Assembly (NCBI RefSeq): GCF_001542915.1 | Contig: NZ_LNNH01000012.1 | Span: 124,001-188,000 of the forward strand | DNA: 64,000 nt | Source: Peribacillus simplex | GTDB lineage: Bacteria; Bacillota; Bacilli; Bacillales; DSM-1321 | Direction: 5' to 3' | Shown here: positions 51,684-61,778 of the stretch, piece after piece | How positions within the stretch are numbered: the stretch's first letter is position 1 | Layout of the letters: each line of letters starts with the position of its first letter | Made by a program: the position numbers and the translations under genes | The notes under the pieces: model-generated | Databases searched by the model: none | Told to the model about the DNA's origin: nothing | What the model saw: only the letters and a program-made list of their open reading frames with translations

Positions 51684-52705
51684 ATCGTATTCAGCCACTT
51701 ATTGGAGGACTGTACTTTGACTCCTTTATAATAATACTTTACGATATCTTCATAGTTTTTTCCTTCCCTGGCCATTCCATTTGCACCGTATTGGCTCATC
51801 CCTACGCCGTGCCCTGAGCCCCTTGTCGTAATGACGATCTGGTTGCCTTGGCGCTCCCAGTTAAAATCCGATGATGTCAGCCCGAGCTTTTCACGAATCT
51901 GTTTTCCTGTCAATTTCTTGCCCCCGATTTCCACTATACCGACGCGATTACCTGAAGTCCTTTCAACGACAGTCCCTATCGTTGTGCCTGATGAAAGACT
52001 TACTCCAAGTTTGTTTTCAAAATCGGCAGTGTTCACGACAACTTTATTATAAAACTTTGGTGACTCCTCTTTATCCCACGGACTCGATACACTTCTTAAA
52101 TAAGGGAAATCCGCTTGCCAATAGTCCTCCGAATTCTCCGTATAGCCATTGCTTGTGGAAAAAAATGTGGCTGTGATCGGCTTTCCATCATAGGTTAGGA
52201 TTTGCCCCTCCGTTTCCTTGATGGCCTTGCTGATTTTTTTCATCTTCGATTTATAATCAGAGCCCCATTGTTTTTTGAGCTCATCGTTATTTTTATAAAC
52301 TTGATGCATGACCGTATCACTCACATCGGCACCGTCAGGTAAACCTAAGCGACTCTCGCCAATAAGCTGATTGACAATGTACGTCCTGGCCGTCAACGCT
52401 TGTGCCTTCAGTGCTTCTTCCTCGAATTCCGCTGGCATCTCAGCTGCAACGACGCCAGTCAAATACGTTTCCAACGGCACCTTTTCAATCTTTTTTGCAT
52501 GGGTACGGTAAACGGCAACTTCAACGGAACTCATTTCATTGGCACTCACTTCATTACTGCTGTTCTTCACTTTCTTCTCTAATTGTTCTGCTAACTCACC
52601 ACTTGTCTTATCATTTGAAAACGGAAGCACAAGCACTGCTGGAATCATGATAATTACGAATGCTACTGCTATGAATAGTACGATCATCGGTTTGATTGCT
52701 TTCAA
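51668..52705 (-). CDS. spoIID: Stage II sporulation protein D (lytic transglycosylase)
   Basis: This 345-residue mother-cell membrane protein, with an N-terminal helix (about 8-28), degrades septal and peripheral peptidoglycan during engulfment with SpoIIM and SpoIIP. The catalytic Glu is at about 89 (VVAAEMPAEF), followed by EALKAQALTARTYIVNQ, and the C-terminal TTRGSGHGVGMSQYGANGMA motif is present. The start is TTG with GGGAGG nine bases upstream. A sigma-E-type promoter lies 68 bases upstream. murAA follows upstream behind a terminator, the usual Bacillus order. Confidence 0.95.
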   Translation of the reverse strand: MKAIKPMIVLFIAVAFVIIMIPAVLVLPFSNDKTSGELAEQLEKKVKNSSNEVSANEMSSVEVAVYRTHAKKIEKVPLETYLTGVVAAEMPAEFEEEALKAQALTARTYIVNQLIGESRLGLPDGADVSDTVMHQVYKNNDELKKQWGSDYKSKMKKISKAIKETEGQILTYDGKPITATFFSTSNGYTENSEDYWQADFPYLRSVSSPWDKEESPKFYNKVVVNTADFENKLGVSLSSGTTIGTVVERTSGNRVGIVEIGGKKLTGKQIREKLGLTSSDFNWERQGNQIVITTRGSGHGVGMSQYGANGMAREGKNYEDIVKYYYKGVKVQSSNKWLNTMTAKK

Positions 52706-52772
52706 ACTCCTGAGCCTCCCTACACTTGTTTTCTCTGCCGCGCTTAACTATCGGCAGGATCTTTATATAACA

Positions 52773-52802
52773 AATGTATGTCGAAGGACAAGCATTTATG
52801 AA
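52773..52802 (-). promoter_or_regulatory. Sigma-E-like promoter of spoIID
   Basis: On the minus strand TTCATAAA (52795-52802), a 14-base spacer and CATACATT (52773-52780) resemble the sigma-E consensus GTCATATT-N12-14-CATACAMT; the -10 is near perfect. It lies 68 bases before the start codon. Confidence 0.6.
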
Positions 52803-52850
52803 TAGAAAAACGGGAACTCCCTGCAAGTGCCATACATGTACCAACAACAA

Positions 52851-52891
52851 AAAACCATTCACGTTTCAATGACTCAAACGTAAATGGTTTT
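52851..52891 (-). terminator. Terminator after murAA
   Basis: AAAACCATTCACGTTT pairs with AAACGTAAATGGTTTT (one mismatch), 10 bases past the murAA stop, with a T-run on the minus strand. Confidence 0.85.
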
Positions 52892-52901
52892 ACAAGCTAT
52901 C

Positions 52902-54203
52902 TTATGCGTTTAGATCGGCAATTTTTTTCGTTTCTGCCGGTACATCTTCATTAATGCGTTCCACATCGGCGCCTAAAGCTGCCAATTTACCGTGGAAGTT
53001 CACGTAACCTCTGTCAAGATGCTTCAATTCCGTAACGCGAGTGATGCCATCCGCAACCAATCCAGTCAGGATAAGCGCTGCTGCGGCACGTAAATCCGTT
53101 GCAGCTACCTCAGCACCTTGAATGTTCGTCGGTCCATTAACGATAACGGAGCGGCCCTCGATTTTGATATTGGCATTCATACGGCGGAATTCCTCAACAT
53201 GCATGAAACGGTTTTCGAAAACGGTCTCCGTAATCATACTTGTTCCTTCGGCACGCAACAATAATGCCATCATTTGGGACTGCATATCAGTCGGGAAACC
53301 AGGATGCGGCATTGTTTTGATATCAATCGCCTTCAAGGTTTTTGGCCCGATGACGCGCAAGCCATCTTCTTCTTCAAGGATCTTGACTCCCATTTCCTCC
53401 ATTTTGGCAATAAGGGAAGTAAGGTGTTCAGGTACAGCTCCTTGAACAAGAACGTTGCCGCCAGTAAGGGCTGCCGCTGTCATGAAGGTACCAGCTTCGA
53501 TACGATCAGGTATAATATGATGTTCAACGCCATATAATTTATCGACGCCTTCGATTCTCATCGTACCCGTACCGGCACCTCTTACTTTGGCACCCATTTT
53601 ATTAAGGAAGTTCGCAAGATCTACAATTTCAGGCTCTTTGGCCACATTTTCCAGAACAGTAATACCTTCGGCAAGTGTTGCTGCCATCATGATGTTTTCG
53701 GTGGCACCCACACTCGGGAAGTCTAGATACACACGTGCACCCTTAAGCCTTCCTTCGACTTCGGCATCAATGAAACCATTGCCGACCTTTACTTTTGCTC
53801 CCATCGCTTCAAAGCCCTTTAAATGCTGATCGATAGGACGTGAGCCGATGGCACAGCCGCCTGGAAGAGCCACGCGGGCCCGGCCATTCCTTGCTAATAA
53901 GGAGCCCATCACTAAAACGGAAGCTCTCATTTTACGCACATATTCAAATGGTGCTTCTTCTAATAACTCTCTTGATGCATCTACAGTTACTTGATTATCA
54001 TGAAAGGCAACATCTGCATTTAAGTTGCGCAATACTTCATTGATTGTATATACATCGGAGAGCGTAGGAACATCTTTAATGATACTTTTCCCATCACTTG
54101 CTAATAATGTTGCAGCGATAACTGGCAAAACGGCGTTTTTAGCACCTTCTACTTTAACTGTCCCGCTAAGCCTTTTTCCGCCGCGGACGATGATTTTTTC
54201 CAA
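52902..54203 (-). CDS. murAA: UDP-GlcNAc 1-carboxyvinyltransferase MurAA
   Basis: This 433-residue cytoplasmic enzyme adds enolpyruvate to UDP-GlcNAc, the first step of peptidoglycan synthesis and the target of fosfomycin. Catalytic Cys117 ([11 protein letters not shown]) and the KN pair at 22-23 are present. The start is TTG behind GGAGGGG. The position between ywmB and spoIID identifies it as MurAA (MurA1) rather than MurAB. Confidence 0.95.
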   Translation of the reverse strand: MEKIIVRGGKRLSGTVKVEGAKNAVLPVIAATLLASDGKSIIKDVPTLSDVYTINEVLRNLNADVAFHDNQVTVDASRELLEEAPFEYVRKMRASVLVMGSLLARNGRARVALPGGCAIGSRPIDQHLKGFEAMGAKVKVGNGFIDAEVEGRLKGARVYLDFPSVGATENIMMAATLAEGITVLENVAKEPEIVDLANFLNKMGAKVRGAGTGTMRIEGVDKLYGVEHHIIPDRIEAGTFMTAAALTGGNVLVQGAVPEHLTSLIAKMEEMGVKILEEEDGLRVIGPKTLKAIDIKTMPHPGFPTDMQSQMMALLLRAEGTSMITETVFENRFMHVEEFRRMNANIKIEGRSVIVNGPTNIQGAEVAATDLRAAAALILTGLVADGITRVTELKHLDRGYVNFHGKLAALGADVERINEDVPAETKKIADLNA

Positions 54204-54235
54204 AAGTATTCCCCTCCGCGTCCATTTTCTCTATA

Positions 54236-54985
54236 TTAATATTCAAACGTTATGATTGGTGTGCCAACTACAAAGTTCGTTCGTTCACCCAATCCTTCTG
54301 TCCGTAGCCCAAACTGCAAATTTAATTTTTCTTTTGTCAAAGGTTGTTTAAACAATGTTGAATGTGCAGATATTGATGTAAAGTTTGTTTCATGCACACT
54401 CTCAATTTCCCTTGCTTGGAACATATCTAACAGGTCTTCAGTTTTAGAGTTTAAAACCGAATCCATATTATCATTGATAGACCCTTTAATACAAGAAAAA
54501 ATTGAAGGAGCCCCTATAAATAGGTCATTTACCCTGTTCTGGAATGTGGTTGTAAAAAAGGCTGGATTGCCTTTTTTCCATTTCTGTCCCTTCACTTCAT
54601 AAATGACATAGGTAACTGTATCAAGTTCCTCTTTCGTTGTCATTATTTTGATAGACTCGGTTAGACCTGAATCGATATTGTACGTTAACGCCTCAGCCTT
54701 CCAGCCGGAAGCATCATCTTTCCGGTGCCATTGAAATTGAGGGTATTTTTGTTTCAAAGCGTAAACTTCGCTTTCGAACTCTTGTTTAGTTGCAATCTCT
54801 TTATTTATCTCTCTAGCGAGTACAGACCAATCACCTATGTCCAAATCCTTATCTTCTTGTAACAGTTTAACCATTTTGACTATATCTGGTTTAGTTTCTG
54901 CCACAATCGTACTATTCCCAATTAAAATCACCATCAAACCAAGAAATACTATGTATATTAACATTTTTTTGTTTACATTATACAT
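54236..54985 (-). CDS. ywmB: YwmB-like secreted protein (TATA-box-binding-like fold)
   Basis: This 249-residue protein has an N-terminal signal or anchor (MLIYIVFLGLMVILIGNSTIVAE) and a YwmB domain, named for similarity to the TATA-binding fold, ending VVGTPIITFEY. Function is unknown. It is conserved upstream of murAA in Bacillus, with 32 bases between them here, so the two may be co-transcribed. Confidence 0.85.
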   Translation of the reverse strand: MYNVNKKMLIYIVFLGLMVILIGNSTIVAETKPDIVKMVKLLQEDKDLDIGDWSVLAREINKEIATKQEFESEVYALKQKYPQFQWHRKDDASGWKAEALTYNIDSGLTESIKIMTTKEELDTVTYVIYEVKGQKWKKGNPAFFTTTFQNRVNDLFIGAPSIFSCIKGSINDNMDSVLNSKTEDLLDMFQAREIESVHETNFTSISAHSTLFKQPLTKEKLNLQFGLRTEGLGERTNFVVGTPIITFEY

Positions 54986-55147
54986 GTTAAATCCCTCCCC
55001 TTTTATGCATTATTACCATAAGGAGAGAAATCATACTTCAAGTTTTCCGACAATTGATGATACCTTCCAGCTGGCATGTTGCTTGGGAAGGCATGGCGAA
55101 TAAAAGAGTAGGATCTTATTTTGCTATAAACAGAGTCTTACAGCCTA

Positions 55148-55390
55148 TCAGTCATCACTGAACATATACGGGAGTTGGTTGGCAAATCCCAGGTAATCAA
55201 GGAAGAAATTACTCACAACTGAACCGATGGCAACCGTCAATAAAATATATAAAACCCTGGCCTTGATGACCGAATTCGATCTTAACATTTTATCGAAATG
55301 TAATGCCTGTAGGGCCCACCAGGTAACTGCGATGAAAAACAAATGTGCAATTATCCCTGTTAAAGCCTGCTGTCCCATTGCTGAAAACAT
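55148..55390 (-). CDS. DUF1146 membrane protein, YwzB-like
   Basis: This 80-residue protein with two membrane helices (IIAHLFFIAVTWWALQAL and VLYILLTVAIGSVVSNFFLDYL) belongs to DUF1146. The ORF reaches 55642, but AGGAGG lies 7 bases before ATG 55390, which gives the family length. It sits between the nuo operon and ywmB. Function is unknown. Confidence 0.8.
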   Translation of the reverse strand: MFSAMGQQALTGIIAHLFFIAVTWWALQALHFDKMLRSNSVIKARVLYILLTVAIGSVVSNFFLDYLGFANQLPYMFSDD

Positions 55391-55541
55391 GTACATACCT
55401 CCTAAAAGACACCCGTCTTCTATTCTAACACAAAACGCCCTCATATTTGGAATATAAAAGGAAGAATTGCAAAATATCTTTTTATAAATCGTAAATAGAG
55501 GCTTGATCCCATGGAACAAGCCCCTATTTATAGGCATTATA

Positions 55542-57068
55542 TCATTTACCCGAAATAAAGTCTGTAAAATCACCAAATTGTTCATGAATAAAATCGAAGG
55601 CGATATTTGGAACCACCCCCAAAAGTACGGTGCCGATTGCACAAATGATCAGAACGGCAGAAACACCCGAGCGAACCTTTATGACCTTATCTGAATGGAT
55701 CGGCCGGAAAAAGACCTGGACCAATAATCCAAAGTAATACACATAGGAGACGATGGTTCCTGCAATCATGATTCCGGCAAGGACGAAATGGCCAGGCTCG
55801 GTAATGAATGTCCCGAGGAAGATATTCAGTTTGCCAATGAAACCGCTCGTCCCTGGAATTCCGGCCAGCGAAAGGATATAGATGGTGAATGCAAGTGCCA
55901 GATAAGGAGATTTCCTTCCCAGTCCCGCAAAAATGCTGATATCCTCTGTACCGCTTTGGCTGGACAGCAGCTGAATGACTGCAAATGCGCCGATGTTCAT
56001 CAATACGTATGCCAGTAAATAATACCAGATCGTATCCAGCAGGAAATACCCTCCGCCCAATGTAGCCACAGCTACAAGGAGATACCCTGCATGGGCAATG
56101 CTTGAGTAGGCAAATAATCGTTTTACATTTTGCTGCCTTAACGCAACCACATTTCCAATGATGATTGTCAGACCAGCCATGAATGCTATATAGCCATCAT
56201 TTTTTTCCAAAAAGTCGAGTGCCCCGAAGGCATCACCTGGAGCTGTCAGGAACAAGGAAAGAAAAATGCGCAGCAGGATGACAAAACCTGCCATTTTCGA
56301 AATGACGCTTAAGAAGGCCGCCACAGGTATCGGTGCACCCTCATAAGCATCCGGTGCCCACATATGAAAGGGAGCGGCAGCTATCTTGAAGGATAACCCG
56401 ACAAAAACCATGAAGAAGGCGAGGCCCATGATATATTGCAGCTGGCTGTCCGTCATCCCGGCCATCGTCCGGCTCATTTCCCCTAGATTGACTGAACCCG
56501 TAACCCCATATAAATAACTCATCCCGAATAAGGTGATGGCCGTGGAAATCCCGCCGTTTATCACATACTTCATCGATGCTTCATTAGAGGAACGGTCGCG
56601 TTTGCGTATTCCGACTAATATATAGGATGAAAGGGAAAGCAGCTCCAGCCCGACAAACAGTGTTATCAAATCCCCGCTTGAGGTCATGATCATCGCACCA
56701 AGCAAAGCGGTCAGGAACAGATAATAAAATTCCCCACGGTGTTCACGCAATCCCTCTTTTGGCTCATAGCCTTCAGCGAGAAGGATGATAAGCCCCGCTC
56801 CGACCAATAACAGGAGCTTAAAGGCTTTTGCAAATGAATCCAAACGAAATGTATCGGACAAAATACTGACTGTCTCAAAGGATAGTAGGCTGACAAGCGA
56901 CAAACCTGCCAAAATGATGCCGGTTAGCGCGAGCCACGCCAATTTCCTTCGATTAAAGTGCACCGGCCAGAACAAATCCAATATCGACAGAGCCATGGTC
57001 GTGCCAAGGATGATGAATTCAGGCATCATCGCTCCCCAATTATAAGAAAGCATCGTGTTCCAATCCAT
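55542..57068 (-). CDS. nuoN: NADH-quinone oxidoreductase subunit N
   Basis: This 508-residue membrane subunit has about 14 helices and is one of three antiporter-like proton-pumping subunits of complex I. The proton-channel motifs of Nuo L/M/N are visible (LELLSLSSYILVG, FKIAAAPFHMWAPDAYEGAPIPVAAF). It is the last nuo gene, 3 bases after nuoM. Confidence 0.95.
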   Translation of the reverse strand: MDWNTMLSYNWGAMMPEFIILGTTMALSILDLFWPVHFNRRKLAWLALTGIILAGLSLVSLLSFETVSILSDTFRLDSFAKAFKLLLLVGAGLIILLAEGYEPKEGLREHRGEFYYLFLTALLGAMIMTSSGDLITLFVGLELLSLSSYILVGIRKRDRSSNEASMKYVINGGISTAITLFGMSYLYGVTGSVNLGEMSRTMAGMTDSQLQYIMGLAFFMVFVGLSFKIAAAPFHMWAPDAYEGAPIPVAAFLSVISKMAGFVILLRIFLSLFLTAPGDAFGALDFLEKNDGYIAFMAGLTIIIGNVVALRQQNVKRLFAYSSIAHAGYLLVAVATLGGGYFLLDTIWYYLLAYVLMNIGAFAVIQLLSSQSGTEDISIFAGLGRKSPYLALAFTIYILSLAGIPGTSGFIGKLNIFLGTFITEPGHFVLAGIMIAGTIVSYVYYFGLLVQVFFRPIHSDKVIKVRSGVSAVLIICAIGTVLLGVVPNIAFDFIHEQFGDFTDFISGK

Positions 57069-57071
57069 CTA

Positions 57072-58595
57072 TCATCGCCCCCCTAGAGCTAGCATCACGG
57101 CTTCTATCGTACCTTGAAGAGGCCCGCCTAACATATTTGGATACACGCCGATCGCAATGATCAGGCCGAGAAGCGCCAATGCCGGTACAAACTCCCAGCT
57201 TTCAAGATCCCGCTTCTCTTTCTCTACCAAGCTATCATTCTTGCCAAACGTCATCCGCATGACTGCCCTCAGTATATAGACGGCTGTCAAAACAAGTCCG
57301 ATCACCCCGATTGCAGCAAGCAAAGGCTGACTTTTGAATAAGCCGAGAAACACCATGAATTCACTGATGAAGCCGGACATGCCCGGCAGACCGAGCGAAG
57401 CCAGACCGCATGCCAGTAAAAACCCGGAAAATACAGGCATCGACTTCGCCAATCCCCCAAGCGCAGGGAGCATCGTGGTCCCTGTCCTTTCGTTCAATGC
57501 ACCCACCAGGAAAAACAGAAGTGCAGCTATTAAGCCGTGTGAGATGACTTGAAAGATCGCCCCCTGCAGCCCCGCATCGTTCAAGGCCCCCAGCCCCATC
57601 ATGACGATCCCCATATGCGAGATCGATGAGTAAGCTAAAACAAGCTTGAAGTCCGTTTGCAGCATCGCTAGCAAGGCTCCATATAAAAAGCTGATGACTC
57701 CCATCAGTACAATCGCAAATGCCAAGCTTTTATATTGTTCAGGGAATATCCCCATTCCAAACCTGATGATCCCGTAAGCCCCTATTTTCAATAGAACACC
57801 AGCATGAATCATGACAATGGAGGGAGGCGCCTCTGCATGAACCCGCACCATCCAGCTGTGAAATGGAAATACGGGCAGCTTTATCGCAAATGCAATCAGA
57901 AAGGCCAGGCATAATCCATATTTCATCGAACTCGAAATCGGAGCAAACAGCGATACACCGCCCATTGTCATCATTTGGGTCAAAGCCGCAATGTTGGTCG
58001 TACCTGTCCTGGCAAACAAAATCAAAATGGCCACCAATAGTACGGCCGAACCGATCCCGTTATAAATCAGAAAATGATACGACGCCTTTTCCCTCTCAAG
58101 GAAGCCCCACTTGCCAATTAAGAAGAAGGCGGGAATCAACGTCATTTCAAAGAAGATGAAGAAAAGAATCAGATTTTCTGCCGTAAAGACACCGAGCATC
58201 CCGATCTCCAGGATCAAAAATAACAAGTAATAGCCTTTCCATCCGCGCTTTATATATATCGAGGCGATTGCCGCCATTGAAGAAATGATGGTCGTCAGTA
58301 ATAGGAAAATGAGACTCAACCCATCCAGCCCCAACTCAAAATTCACGGTAAAAAGCTTGGGATCATACATCTCCAAATTTCCGAACCTGATCCAATCGAC
58401 CTTAATGTTAAAGCTGGAAAGAGCCACTCCCGAATAATATTGGCTGCATAAAAAGAACGAGAGGAATAGGGGGGGAAGCGTTCCGAAAAAGCCAAATTGC
58501 TTGATGGTCCTTCCCTCATTTTTTGGCATCAGGGCGACCATCAAGATTCCAAGCAAAGGTGAAAACACCAAAAGCGAGAGCAAATAGGCATTCAT
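57072..58595 (-). CDS. nuoM: NADH-quinone oxidoreductase subunit M
   Basis: This 507-residue antiporter-like proton-pumping subunit of complex I has motifs FFEMTLIPAFFLIGKWG, KLPVFPFHSWMVRVHAEAPPS and AYSSISHMGIVM. Its ATG overlaps the nuoL stop by 4 bases. Confidence 0.95.
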   Translation of the reverse strand: MNAYLLSLLVFSPLLGILMVALMPKNEGRTIKQFGFFGTLPPLFLSFFLCSQYYSGVALSSFNIKVDWIRFGNLEMYDPKLFTVNFELGLDGLSLIFLLLTTIISSMAAIASIYIKRGWKGYYLLFLILEIGMLGVFTAENLILFFIFFEMTLIPAFFLIGKWGFLEREKASYHFLIYNGIGSAVLLVAILILFARTGTTNIAALTQMMTMGGVSLFAPISSSMKYGLCLAFLIAFAIKLPVFPFHSWMVRVHAEAPPSIVMIHAGVLLKIGAYGIIRFGMGIFPEQYKSLAFAIVLMGVISFLYGALLAMLQTDFKLVLAYSSISHMGIVMMGLGALNDAGLQGAIFQVISHGLIAALLFFLVGALNERTGTTMLPALGGLAKSMPVFSGFLLACGLASLGLPGMSGFISEFMVFLGLFKSQPLLAAIGVIGLVLTAVYILRAVMRMTFGKNDSLVEKEKRDLESWEFVPALALLGLIIAIGVYPNMLGGPLQGTIEAVMLALGGR

Positions 58596-60463
58596 CTTAA
58601 ATACCCCCCAGTTAAACCAAATATGACCAGCAATACCGCAAGACCCAGAAACGCGATCATCCCATATTGCTGTACCTGCCCTGATTGCAGTTTAGATCCT
58701 ATTTTCCCCAACCCTTCTATTGAACCGGTTACCGTCGATATCAAGCCACCGATGATGAACCTCTCAATATAAGATAGAAATAAGCCAAGCCCTTTCGTTG
58801 CATGAACTATAGTAAAATAATAAATTTCATCAATATAATATTTATTTTCCAAAACTCGATATAATGTGGAGTTTTCTTTGACGAGCCAGCCCCGGGGCAG
58901 CTTCGCTTTAGCGTACATCATATAGGCAAGGACGATCCCGGCAAGCGCCACAAGCACGGCAAGGACCATGATCCAAACAGGTCCCTCACTATGTCCGGCA
59001 CCAAGCACAGCTTCATTCCCCTCTACAAGCCACTCACCAAGGAAGGTCCCGAACCACGGGGTTTGGATATATCCAGCGACCACAGCCAGTACCCCTAAAA
59101 CAAGCATGGGAAGCAGCATGACCCCAGGAGATTCCTTGACCTGATTTGCTTGATTGCGAGACTTTCCGGCAAAAATCATGAAAAATAGCCGGAACATGTA
59201 AAAGGCAGTTAAAAAAGAGGTGATCACCGCGAGTGAAAACAAGAAATAGTTACCATTCACCCATGCCGCCATCAAAATTTCATCTTTACTGAAAAAGCCC
59301 GAGAGCAAGGGAAACCCTGATATCGCCAGAGTTCCAGTCAAGAACAGCGGTCCTGTCCAATTCAGCCTCGCCCATAATCCGCCCATCCTTTCAATATCCT
59401 GTGTATGTATGGCATGAATGACACTGCCAGCAGCCAAAAACAACAGTGCTTTAAAAAAGGCATGGGTCACTAAATGAAACACACCGGCCACATATCCCGC
59501 AGTACCTAAAGCAAGCATCATGAAGCCAAGCTGAGAGATGGTCGAATAAGCCAATACCCGCTTGACATCCTTTTGGACAGAAGCGATACTTGCGGCGAAA
59601 ATGGCTGTGAACCCGCCTGTTACGGCGACAGCCTGCATGGCCGCTTCACTAGCGAGGAATAACGGGAACATGGTCGCTACAAGATATACGCCTGCGGCCA
59701 CCATGGTTGCGGCGTGAATGAGTGCGGAAACCGGCGTTGGGCCCTCCATTGCATCAGGAAGCCATGTGTGAAGCGGAAATTGCCCCGACTTCCCAACGGC
59801 ACCAATAAAAATGAGGATGGCGATCAACGTCAAGCTCCCATCCGATATCACACCCGAGTGAACGGCTTGAAAAATCTCCCCATATTCGAAGCTGCCCGTT
59901 TCCCAGAATAAGAGGATAATCCCGATCAATAGCCCTACATCCCCGATCCTGGTCATGATGAATGCCTTTTTCGCTGCATTCTTGGCTTCCTGTTTATAAA
60001 AGTAAAACCCAATCAACAGGAAGGAGCCTACCCCGACCAATTCCCAGAAGAAATAAAGCTGCAGTAAATTCGGCGCCATGACCAGTCCAAGCATGGCAAA
60101 GGTGAAAAAGCCCAGATAAGCATAAAAAGTGGAGAATCGCTCTTCACCCTTCATGTACCCCAACGAATAGATTTGGACCAGCAGGCTGACAAAGGAAACG
60201 ATCACAAGCATCAAGGCATTAAGCTGATTGATTTCGAATCCGGCCGTAAGCTGCGTGCCCCCTATCGCAAGCCAATCCATCGTTGTTTTATAAGTAGGTG
60301 CTGTGAACCTTTCCATCAAGGTAAGCATCGATAAAACAAAAGAAGCCAACGTAAAGATTATTCCTATATATGCCCCCCGCTCCCGTAGCCGGCCACCTGA
60401 TAGAAGCAGAACCATAAACGTGACGAGTGGAAAAATCGGTATGAGCCAAGCGTTCTCCATCAT
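58592..60463 (-). CDS. nuoL: NADH-quinone oxidoreductase subunit L
   Basis: This 623-residue proton-pumping subunit of complex I has antiporter motifs FFWELVGVGSFLLIGFYFYK, KSGQFPLHTWLPDAMEGPTPVSALIHAATMVAAGVYL and AYSTISQLGFMM, with the long C-terminal lateral helix region at the end. The start is one of two adjacent ATG codons behind AAGGGGA. It follows nuoK by 34 bases. Confidence 0.95.
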   Translation of the reverse strand: MMENAWLIPIFPLVTFMVLLLSGGRLRERGAYIGIIFTLASFVLSMLTLMERFTAPTYKTTMDWLAIGGTQLTAGFEINQLNALMLVIVSFVSLLVQIYSLGYMKGEERFSTFYAYLGFFTFAMLGLVMAPNLLQLYFFWELVGVGSFLLIGFYFYKQEAKNAAKKAFIMTRIGDVGLLIGIILLFWETGSFEYGEIFQAVHSGVISDGSLTLIAILIFIGAVGKSGQFPLHTWLPDAMEGPTPVSALIHAATMVAAGVYLVATMFPLFLASEAAMQAVAVTGGFTAIFAASIASVQKDVKRVLAYSTISQLGFMMLALGTAGYVAGVFHLVTHAFFKALLFLAAGSVIHAIHTQDIERMGGLWARLNWTGPLFLTGTLAISGFPLLSGFFSKDEILMAAWVNGNYFLFSLAVITSFLTAFYMFRLFFMIFAGKSRNQANQVKESPGVMLLPMLVLGVLAVVAGYIQTPWFGTFLGEWLVEGNEAVLGAGHSEGPVWIMVLAVLVALAGIVLAYMMYAKAKLPRGWLVKENSTLYRVLENKYYIDEIYYFTIVHATKGLGLFLSYIERFIIGGLISTVTGSIEGLGKIGSKLQSGQVQQYGMIAFLGLAVLLVIFGLTGGYLR

Positions 60464-60497
60464 CGTATCAAATCCCCTTCTTCATTCATATGAACCC

Positions 60498-60812
60498 TCA
60501 ATGCTTCATGATATCCATTTCATCGACATTGACCGTCTTCCGCTTGCGGTAAAGGGACATTAATATTGCCAGCCCTACAGCCGCCTCGGCTGCAGCGATT
60601 GTAATCGTGAATAAAGAAAACACCTGGCCCGTAATCGATGGTGTTACCCCGAATTTACTGAAGGCAACTAAATTGATATTGGCGGCGTTCAGCATCAGCT
60701 CGATCGAAATCAAAACGATCACAGCATTTCTTTTCGTCAAGGCCCCATACAGCCCTATACAAAAAAGAACGAGCGCCAATACGAGATAAGCAGACAAGGG
60801 AACTCCCGTCAT
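60498..60812 (-). CDS. nuoK: NADH-quinone oxidoreductase subunit K
   Basis: This 104-residue three-helix subunit of complex I ([42 protein letters not shown]) has the buried Glu of the SIELMLN motif and Glu in [11 protein letters not shown]. Its ATG overlaps the nuoJ stop by 4 bases. Confidence 0.95.
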   Translation of the reverse strand: MTGVPLSAYLVLALVLFCIGLYGALTKRNAVIVLISIELMLNAANINLVAFSKFGVTPSITGQVFSLFTITIAAAEAAVGLAILMSLYRKRKTVNVDEMDIMKH

Positions 60813-61327
60813 GATCGATCTCCCTCCTCATCATCTTTTTTAGCTAATACGATGGCTCCGACTAAAGCCACCAGCAGGAGTACCGACATTACTTCAAACG
60901 GAATCACATATTTAGAGAACAGTGCGATTCCTATTTGTTTTGTATTTTCCTCATGCAAGGCAGTCGGCTGTACCGGTATATCCAAATCATAGATTCCCAG
61001 ATAGACGGCTACAGCGAATCCTGCAATCGCTAACAGCAGAGGTAATTTCCCCCGCCCCCCTTTTGCCGGTTCATCGTGTTCCCGATGGTTCGTCAACATG
61101 ATTCCGAATAACATCACGATCGTAATCGCCCCGGAATAAATCAGGATTTGGACGATGGCGACAAACTCCGCCGAAAGCAGCAGATAAATGCCCGCAATGC
61201 TTAAAAAGGTAAAAACGAGTGCAATGACCATGTGCACCACTTTCGTTAATGTAATTAGCAGCACCCCGCCCAATATGGCGACGAGTGCCAAGCCAAAAAA
61301 GGCAATCAGTTCGCCGGATACACTCAT
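60809..61327 (-). CDS. nuoJ: NADH-quinone oxidoreductase subunit J
   Basis: This 172-residue five-helix subunit of complex I has the conserved [20 protein letters not shown] helix carrying the pi-bulge region. It overlaps nuoI and nuoK by 4 bases each, so translation is coupled. Confidence 0.95.
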   Translation of the reverse strand: MSVSGELIAFFGLALVAILGGVLLITLTKVVHMVIALVFTFLSIAGIYLLLSAEFVAIVQILIYSGAITIVMLFGIMLTNHREHDEPAKGGRGKLPLLLAIAGFAVAVYLGIYDLDIPVQPTALHEENTKQIGIALFSKYVIPFEVMSVLLLVALVGAIVLAKKDDEEGDRS

Positions 61328-61743
61328 ACTTTATTCACCTTCCGGATATTCTCATCATTTTCATCAAGCCACTCCAAATTTTTGAATAAATGATCACGGC
61401 TATACTCCGCCAGCTCAAACTGGTTCGTCATGACGATCGCTTCTGTGGGGCAAACCTCCGTGCATAAATCACACAAGATGCAAATTTCGAAATTAATGTC
61501 ATACGTGTCAATGATCTTCCCCTTTTTGGAAGGGTCCGGATGTTTTGTTCCCGTTAATTGTATGCAGTCCGTTGGGCAAATCGTCACACATTGATTGCAT
61601 ACGATGCACTTTTCAGGGTAGAATTTTTGGATTCCGCGGAAGCGGTCAGGAAGCGGCATCGGTTCATTCGGGTAGTCATACGTCACTTTTTTCCGGGTCA
61701 AGTTCTTTAATGTATAGCTTAAACCTTTAGCTAAACCAAGCAT
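61324..61743 (-). CDS. nuoI: NADH-quinone oxidoreductase subunit I
   Basis: This 139-residue iron-sulfur subunit of complex I carries two CxxCxxCxxxCP motifs, CIVCNQCVTICP and CILCDLCTEVCP, which hold clusters N6a and N6b. The ORF runs further up to 61995 inside nuoH in another frame; ATG 61743 (MLGLAKGLSYTLKN) gives the family start and length, with 61749 as an alternative. It passes electrons from the peripheral arm to the quinone site. Confidence 0.93.
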   Translation of the reverse strand: MLGLAKGLSYTLKNLTRKKVTYDYPNEPMPLPDRFRGIQKFYPEKCIVCNQCVTICPTDCIQLTGTKHPDPSKKGKIIDTYDINFEICILCDLCTEVCPTEAIVMTNQFELAEYSRDHLFKNLEWLDENDENIRKVNKV

Positions 61744-61778
61744 GTTCATCACTCTCTTTCCGATCAGCTTTAAGTTTT

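Noticed and set aside
55391-55642. N-terminal extension of the DUF1146 gene
   Set aside because: AGGAGG lies 7 bases before ATG 55390 and the family length is about 80 residues; the extension is fortuitous.
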